A stretch of DNA of 64,000 nucleotides. Origin: Nocardioides albus (GTDB lineage: Bacteria > Actinomycetota > Actinomycetes > Propionibacteriales > Nocardioidaceae). A model generated the notes under the pieces. The model did no database searches. It was not told where the DNA came from and was given only the letters and a program-made list of their open reading frames with translations. The stretch covers positions 1 through 64,000 of the forward strand of contig NZ_BMQT01000014.1 of the NCBI RefSeq assembly GCF_014648255.1, given 5' to 3'. Made by a program: the position numbers and the translations under genes. This document shows positions 60,768 through 64,000 of the stretch, piece after piece. Position 1 is the first letter of the stretch. Every line of letters begins with the position of its first letter.

Positions 60768-61631
60768 CTAGTTCGACGACTCGCTGAGCGCCGGGTGGAG
60801 GTGCTCGGTCTCGATCGCGACCCTGGCCTGCTCCGCGGCACCACGCAGGGCGGCGGCAACGGGTTCTTCACGCAGCCGGGCGGCCAGAAAGCCCGCCATG
60901 AAGGCGTCGCCGGCGCCGTTGGTGTCGACGACGGTCGCGGGCACCGCGACCACCTCGTGCCGGGTTCCGTCCGCCTCCAGCGCGATCGCGCCCTTCGCAC
61001 CCAGGGTGCAGATCGCGAGGCGGGGCCCGCGGTCGAGGCACGTGGCCAGCAGCTTCCAGGGATCGTCGGTGGCGTCGTCGTTCATGAACACGACCTCGGC
61101 GGCGCGCAGGAACGGCTCATGGAACGCGGCGGCGCCGTCGTAGTCGTGCAGATCCATCCACAGCGGCGTCGGTGGAGTCGGCATCGCCTCGAGCACCAGC
61201 CGACCGAGCTCGCTGAGGTCGATCACCGCCAGATCCGCGGCGACGATGGCGCTCACCGTCGCCTCGATCGCGTCGGCGGGCGGGATCGACGGGCTCGAGA
61301 CGTACAGCGAGATCCGGCCTCCCCCGTCGGCCATGAGGTTGACGTGTCGTTCCGTCTGCTCGCTGGCGATCGCCTTGACGATGATGCCGGCTCCGCTCAG
61401 GCGCTCCCTCAGCCGGGTGCCGTCCTCGTCGTCGCCGATGGGAGCCCACAGGCGTACGTCGACGCCGAGCCCCGCCAGGTGCAGCGCTTTGCCGGCGGAG
61501 GTTCCGCCGACCGTGTGCCACGACCGGCGGGCGAGCTGCATGTGCGGCACCGGTTCGGGCAGCCGATCGAGGACGATCAGGTGATTCCAGGAGGCGGGAC
61601 CGCACACCACCACCCGCGGCAACGAAGACAT
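60768..61631 (-). CDS. PfkB family sugar/nucleoside kinase
   Basis: A 287-aa ribokinase-fold protein from ATG 61631. The substrate-side N-terminus (VVVCGPASWNHLIVLDRL) and PfkB signature GAKGAIALEADG, then VVDTNGAGDAFMAGFLAARL with the catalytic Asp are intact. It phosphorylates a sugar or related alcohol; the substrate is not identifiable. It is divergent from a TetR gene over a region with two tandem operator-like 15-mers, so it may be under that regulator. Confidence 0.9.
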   Translation of the reverse strand: MSSLPRVVVCGPASWNHLIVLDRLPEPVPHMQLARRSWHTVGGTSAGKALHLAGLGVDVRLWAPIGDDEDGTRLRERLSGAGIIVKAIASEQTERHVNLMADGGGRISLYVSSPSIPPADAIEATVSAIVAADLAVIDLSELGRLVLEAMPTPPTPLWMDLHDYDGAAAFHEPFLRAAEVVFMNDDATDDPWKLLATCLDRGPRLAICTLGAKGAIALEADGTRHEVVAVPATVVDTNGAGDAFMAGFLAARLREEPVAAALRGAAEQARVAIETEHLHPALSESSN

Positions 61632-61694
61632 GCGCCTATTCAGCACCACCGGACCGTTGTCGTGCACGCGGATATCGCGAGCTGGCCGACATTT

Positions 61695-61724
61695 GTTACC
61701 GATGGTAACGTTACGGGTAGTAAC
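61695..61724. promoter_or_regulatory. Tandem 15-mer operators between PfkB and TetR genes
   Basis: GTTACCGATGGTAAC (61695-61709) is a perfect palindrome with a 3-nt spacer, and GTTACGGGTAGTAAC (61710-61724) follows without gap with half-sites GTTAC/GTAAC. They lie 64-93 nt before the PfkB start and 24-53 nt before the TetR start. Likely bound by the TetR protein encoded next to them. Confidence 0.75.
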
Positions 61725-61747
61725 TTGCTTCGTCAGGAGGAACGACC

Positions 61748-62371
61748 ATGGCTGGCGCGATGCGCGTACCCGCCCAGCAACGGCGAGAGATGCTGATGGC
61801 GGCAGGCGTCGAGATCGCCCGCGTCGAAGGCGGGCGCGCCGTCACGCTCGCCCGGGTGGCGGAGGCCTGCGGGGTCTCCAAGCCGATCGCCTACCGTCTC
61901 TTCGACTCCCTGGCCGACCTGCTGACCCAGATGGAGCGGCAGATCGTGAGCGGGTACGAGAAGGTCGTGCTCGACGCGCTCGAGGCCGCGCGGAGGAACG
62001 GGGCGTCCCCGGTCGAGCTCTTGTCGGTCCTGGCCCGGACCTATGTCGACCACAGCGTGGGTGCGGGCGCGGTCTACGACACGGTCTCCGCGGCGCGCGC
62101 AGCGACCGAGGAGGTCGAGGATCACTTCTTCGAGGTGCCCGAGGCGTTCTCCTCGGTCTGCCGCGAGATGTTCGGCGCACCGGCAGGCGAGGAGATCGCG
62201 TTGCTGGCGATGTTCCAGGGCGCCGCCGACAGCCTCGTCACCGCCATCCAGGCAGGCGCGATCGAGCAGGCGGCCGCGGTCGACCACCTGGTGACGCTCT
62301 TCTCCCCGCTCGTATCGACAGAGTCCGTGCCGACAGAGTCCGTGCCGACAGAGTTGGGGGCACGCTCATGA
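61748..62371 (+). CDS. TetR family regulator
   Basis: A 207-aa repressor. The helix-turn-helix VTLARVAEACGVSKPIAYRLFDSLADL is at residues 32-58. The C-terminal end carries three copies of a tandem STESVPTES-type repeat (DNA repeat CCGTGCCGACAGAGT) just before the stop. AGGAGG stands 6 nt before ATG 61748. It is overlapped by the membrane gene (ATGA) and preceded by the two tandem operator sites, so it probably controls itself, that gene and possibly the divergent kinase. Confidence 0.92.
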   Translation: MAGAMRVPAQQRREMLMAAGVEIARVEGGRAVTLARVAEACGVSKPIAYRLFDSLADLLTQMERQIVSGYEKVVLDALEAARRNGASPVELLSVLARTYVDHSVGAGAVYDTVSAARAATEEVEDHFFEVPEAFSSVCREMFGAPAGEEIALLAMFQGAADSLVTAIQAGAIEQAAAVDHLVTLFSPLVSTESVPTESVPTELGARS

Positions 62372-63057
62372 CCCCGCTGGCCGCGATCGGCGGCATCGTC
62401 GGGTTCGGCGTGGCCGGCCTGGATCCGTTCGGTGCGCTCGTCGTCGTACCGGCTCTTGCCGCCGGCGCCCGGCGCCGGATCATCCTGCTGTTCTTCGGGA
62501 CGGCCTGGCTCGCGACCGTGCTCACCGGGATGGTGCTCGGCGAGTCCGTCCAGCACGTCGCGGCCTGGCTGCGCAACCTGCTCTTGGTCCCCGACCCGGT
62601 GCGCCTGACGGTGCAGTTGGTTCTCGCCGCCGGCCTCGGGCTCTGGGCTGCCTATCGCTGGGCGCACCGCGACGACACGAAGCCGGAGAAGACGAAGAGG
62701 CCGAAGCTGGCCGGACCCGTCGGGATGAGCCTGATGGGCACCTTCTGGGGCGTGAGCGCACTGACCGACCCCAGCTTCTACGGCGTCGCGACGATCAGCG
62801 CGAGCATGCAGAGCATGCTTGCCGTCGCTGCCGTCTTCACCGGGTGGTTCCTGATCAGCCAGGCGCCACTGTGCCTGGTGATGCTCACCCTCGCTGCGGG
62901 CAGGGACTCCCGCCCGGTCCAGCGCGCAGTCAGCTTCGCTCGTAGGACCGCCCGCCCGGCGGCGTACGTCATGACTGCTCTTCTCGCCGCGGGGTCCATC
63001 TTTCTCGTGGTCAACGGCGTCGCCTACCTCGCGACCGGGACCTACTGGCCCGGCTGA
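62368..63057 (+). CDS. GAP family-like membrane protein (LysE/DsbD-like superfamily)
   Basis: A 229-aa protein with about six helices. The N-terminal glycine-rich segment FGVAGLDPFGALVVVPALAAG and the second half FWGVSALTDPSFYGVATI resemble the GAP (Sap) family of small exporters. It overlaps the TetR stop by 4 nt, so it is coupled to its presumed regulator. Substrate unknown, possibly a lipid or metal-linked compound; the family assignment is moderate. Confidence 0.78.
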   Translation: MTPLAAIGGIVGFGVAGLDPFGALVVVPALAAGARRRIILLFFGTAWLATVLTGMVLGESVQHVAAWLRNLLLVPDPVRLTVQLVLAAGLGLWAAYRWAHRDDTKPEKTKRPKLAGPVGMSLMGTFWGVSALTDPSFYGVATISASMQSMLAVAAVFTGWFLISQAPLCLVMLTLAAGRDSRPVQRAVSFARRTARPAAYVMTALLAAGSIFLVVNGVAYLATGTYWPG

Positions 63058-63066
63058 TCGACACCG

Positions 63067-63489
63067 TCAGCGCTGGTTCCGATCGAGCCCCGCGATCAGC
63101 ACCAGGGCGGCGAAGCCGTCCTCGGTGCCTGGCCACCGAGCGCGAACCGCGTCGATCCCGGCCCGACGGACGACACCGCGCAGGACGGCGGCGACGATGA
63201 TCGCGTCGTCGGCGTAGCCGAGCACCGGGATGAAGTCAGGCACCAGGTCGATCGGCAGCGCCAGATACACCATCAGCAACCCGAGCCTGATCCGTACGCC
63301 GCGAGGCATCGACCTGTCGGCCGCCAGCCGGCGGAGCAGCCGCACCACATCAGGCAGGATCCGCAGCGCCTCGCTCAGCAGGTCGCCACGCGGGCGGACG
63401 ACGAGCAGGGCCACGACGAGACAGAGCCAGGTGAGCAACAGAGCCGCGGCGACTCCGATCGCCAGGTCCCACCAGAACGAACCGGTCAT
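63067..63489 (-). CDS. YkvA/DUF1232 family membrane protein
   Basis: A 140-aa protein from ATG 63489 (GGAGGG upstream). One N-terminal helix (about 5-30), then the DUF1232 core LGLLMVYLALPIDLVPDFIPVLGYADDAIIV. Members are small membrane proteins of unknown role. Convergent with the GAP-type gene; its upstream neighbour is divergent. Confidence 0.88.
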   Translation of the reverse strand: MTGSFWWDLAIGVAAALLLTWLCLVVALLVVRPRGDLLSEALRILPDVVRLLRRLAADRSMPRGVRIRLGLLMVYLALPIDLVPDFIPVLGYADDAIIVAAVLRGVVRRAGIDAVRARWPGTEDGFAALVLIAGLDRNQR

Positions 63490-63642
63490 CTGCACCCTCC
63501 GAGCAACGTCGCGCCCGGTTACGGCGCCGCACCTGGTGATTCCATCACGGCGGTCGAAGAATGCCGTCGTCGTCTCCGTCCTTGAGCAGTACGCTCGACA
63601 GACGCCGAGCTGACCTCGACGTCGTGGTCCACGGAGGAACCC

Positions 63643-64000
63643 ATGCCACTCACCAGAGTCCACAACCTCTCGATCTCGCTCGACGGCTTCGCGACCGGCG
63701 AGCCCCAGTCGGCCGACGCCCCGTTCGGCCACGCCGGCGAGCGCCTGCACGAGTGGATGTTCGCTACCCGTTTCTGGGAACCCTCAGGCTCAGGTGGCGT
63801 AGACGATGCATTCGCGCAGCGGCACAGCCAAGGCATCGGCGCCGAGATCATGGGCGCGAACAAGTTCGGACCGCCAGGCTGGCAGGACGACCCCGACTGG
63901 CAAGGCTGGTGGGGCGCCAACCCACCGTTCCGCTCGCCGACCTTCGTCCTCACCCATCGGCCGCGCCCACCTCTGGAGATGGAGGGCGGCACCACCTTCC
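63643..64000 (+). CDS. Dihydrofolate reductase (RibD C-terminal) family protein, cut by the window end
   Basis: Opens with ATG 63643 after GGAGG and runs off the right edge after 119 codons. The start reads MPLTRVHNLSISLDGFATGE, the common N-terminus of actinobacterial RibD_C/DHFR-like reductases, and the middle has the conserved GxxEIMGANKFGP and TFVLTHRPRPPLEMEGG. These enzymes use NADPH or F420-type cofactors to reduce unknown substrates. Complete family members are about 190-220 aa, so the last third lies outside. Confidence 0.85.
   Translation, partial: MPLTRVHNLSISLDGFATGEPQSADAPFGHAGERLHEWMFATRFWEPSGSGGVDDAFAQRHSQGIGAEIMGANKFGPPGWQDDPDWQGWWGANPPFRSPTFVLTHRPRPPLEMEGGTTF

Overview
The window is chromosomal DNA from a high-GC actinobacterium. 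Codon third positions are almost all G or C, and many genes start with GTG. It carries mycothiol biosynthesis (mshB), an F420/deazaflavin-type enzyme, succinylase-branch diaminopimelate genes, a eukaryote-like IleRS with a translational T-box, and a DUF222/HNH (13E12-like) element. The gene mix and the frequent GTACG words fit Nocardioides or a close relative. That assignment is inference; no rRNA or tRNA gene is present to confirm it. I count about 60 protein genes, two of them pseudogenes.

Layout. 1-3676 (minus strand) is a compact run: TetR regulator, dapE, a LOG-family (TIGR00730) protein, a DivIVA-domain membrane protein and a membrane protein that runs off the left edge. Divergent from it, across two matching palindromes, are a deazaflavin-type reductase and a DrrAB-like ABC exporter (3776-5975). 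6100-13861 holds small membrane proteins, a methyltransferase, ileS with its T-box leader, two related GNAT acetyltransferases separated by a perfect 29-bp-arm palindrome, a crotonase and a DinB protein. 13950-16321 is cstA with its YbdD partner. 16698-21108 holds dapD, two related secreted proteins, dapC and a 7Fe ferredoxin; with dapE this gives three steps of the succinyl-DAP lysine/peptidoglycan branch.

21188-28450 contains a GNAT protein, an EEP-family pseudogene, a Phd/VapC-type toxin-antitoxin pair, a secreted lipase, an archaeal-type AspRS with a probable T-box, and a large VanW-family cell-envelope protein. 28513-33098 holds a DUF6113-like protein, mshB, a Nudix hydrolase, a VanY-type peptidase and a thioesterase. 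33192-36074 has an AtzH-amidase fusion next to the wreck of an ABC substrate-binding protein and an NrtR-like Nudix gene. 36085-39806 holds a TetR/SMR efflux pair with two operators, a flavin dehydrogenase and a beta-propeller-like protein. 40183-42200 is a DUF222/HNH gene between about 160-bp inverted repeats, probably a 13E12-type element.

42326-49151 holds VOC, methyltransferase and TetR/MMPL genes, recQ, a small HhH protein and a second DinB protein. 49148-55987 is the clearest metabolic cluster: a FAD amine oxidase, an oxygenase reductase, a Rieske oxygenase, an OYE/FadH-type demethylase and a divergent LysR regulator. Together they look like stepwise N-demethylation of a betaine. The rest carries a LysE exporter, a DUF5829-like secreted protein, IclR with an aromatic-acid MFS permease, a CPBP protease, a PfkB kinase, a TetR/GAP-type pair with tandem 15-mer operators, a YkvA-like protein and a truncated DHFR-family gene.

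The most unusual features lie between genes: the T-box on an archaeal-type aspS, many long multi-arm inverted repeats between genes, repeat copies shared by distant loci, and one such palindrome apparently lodged inside the aspS coding sequence.
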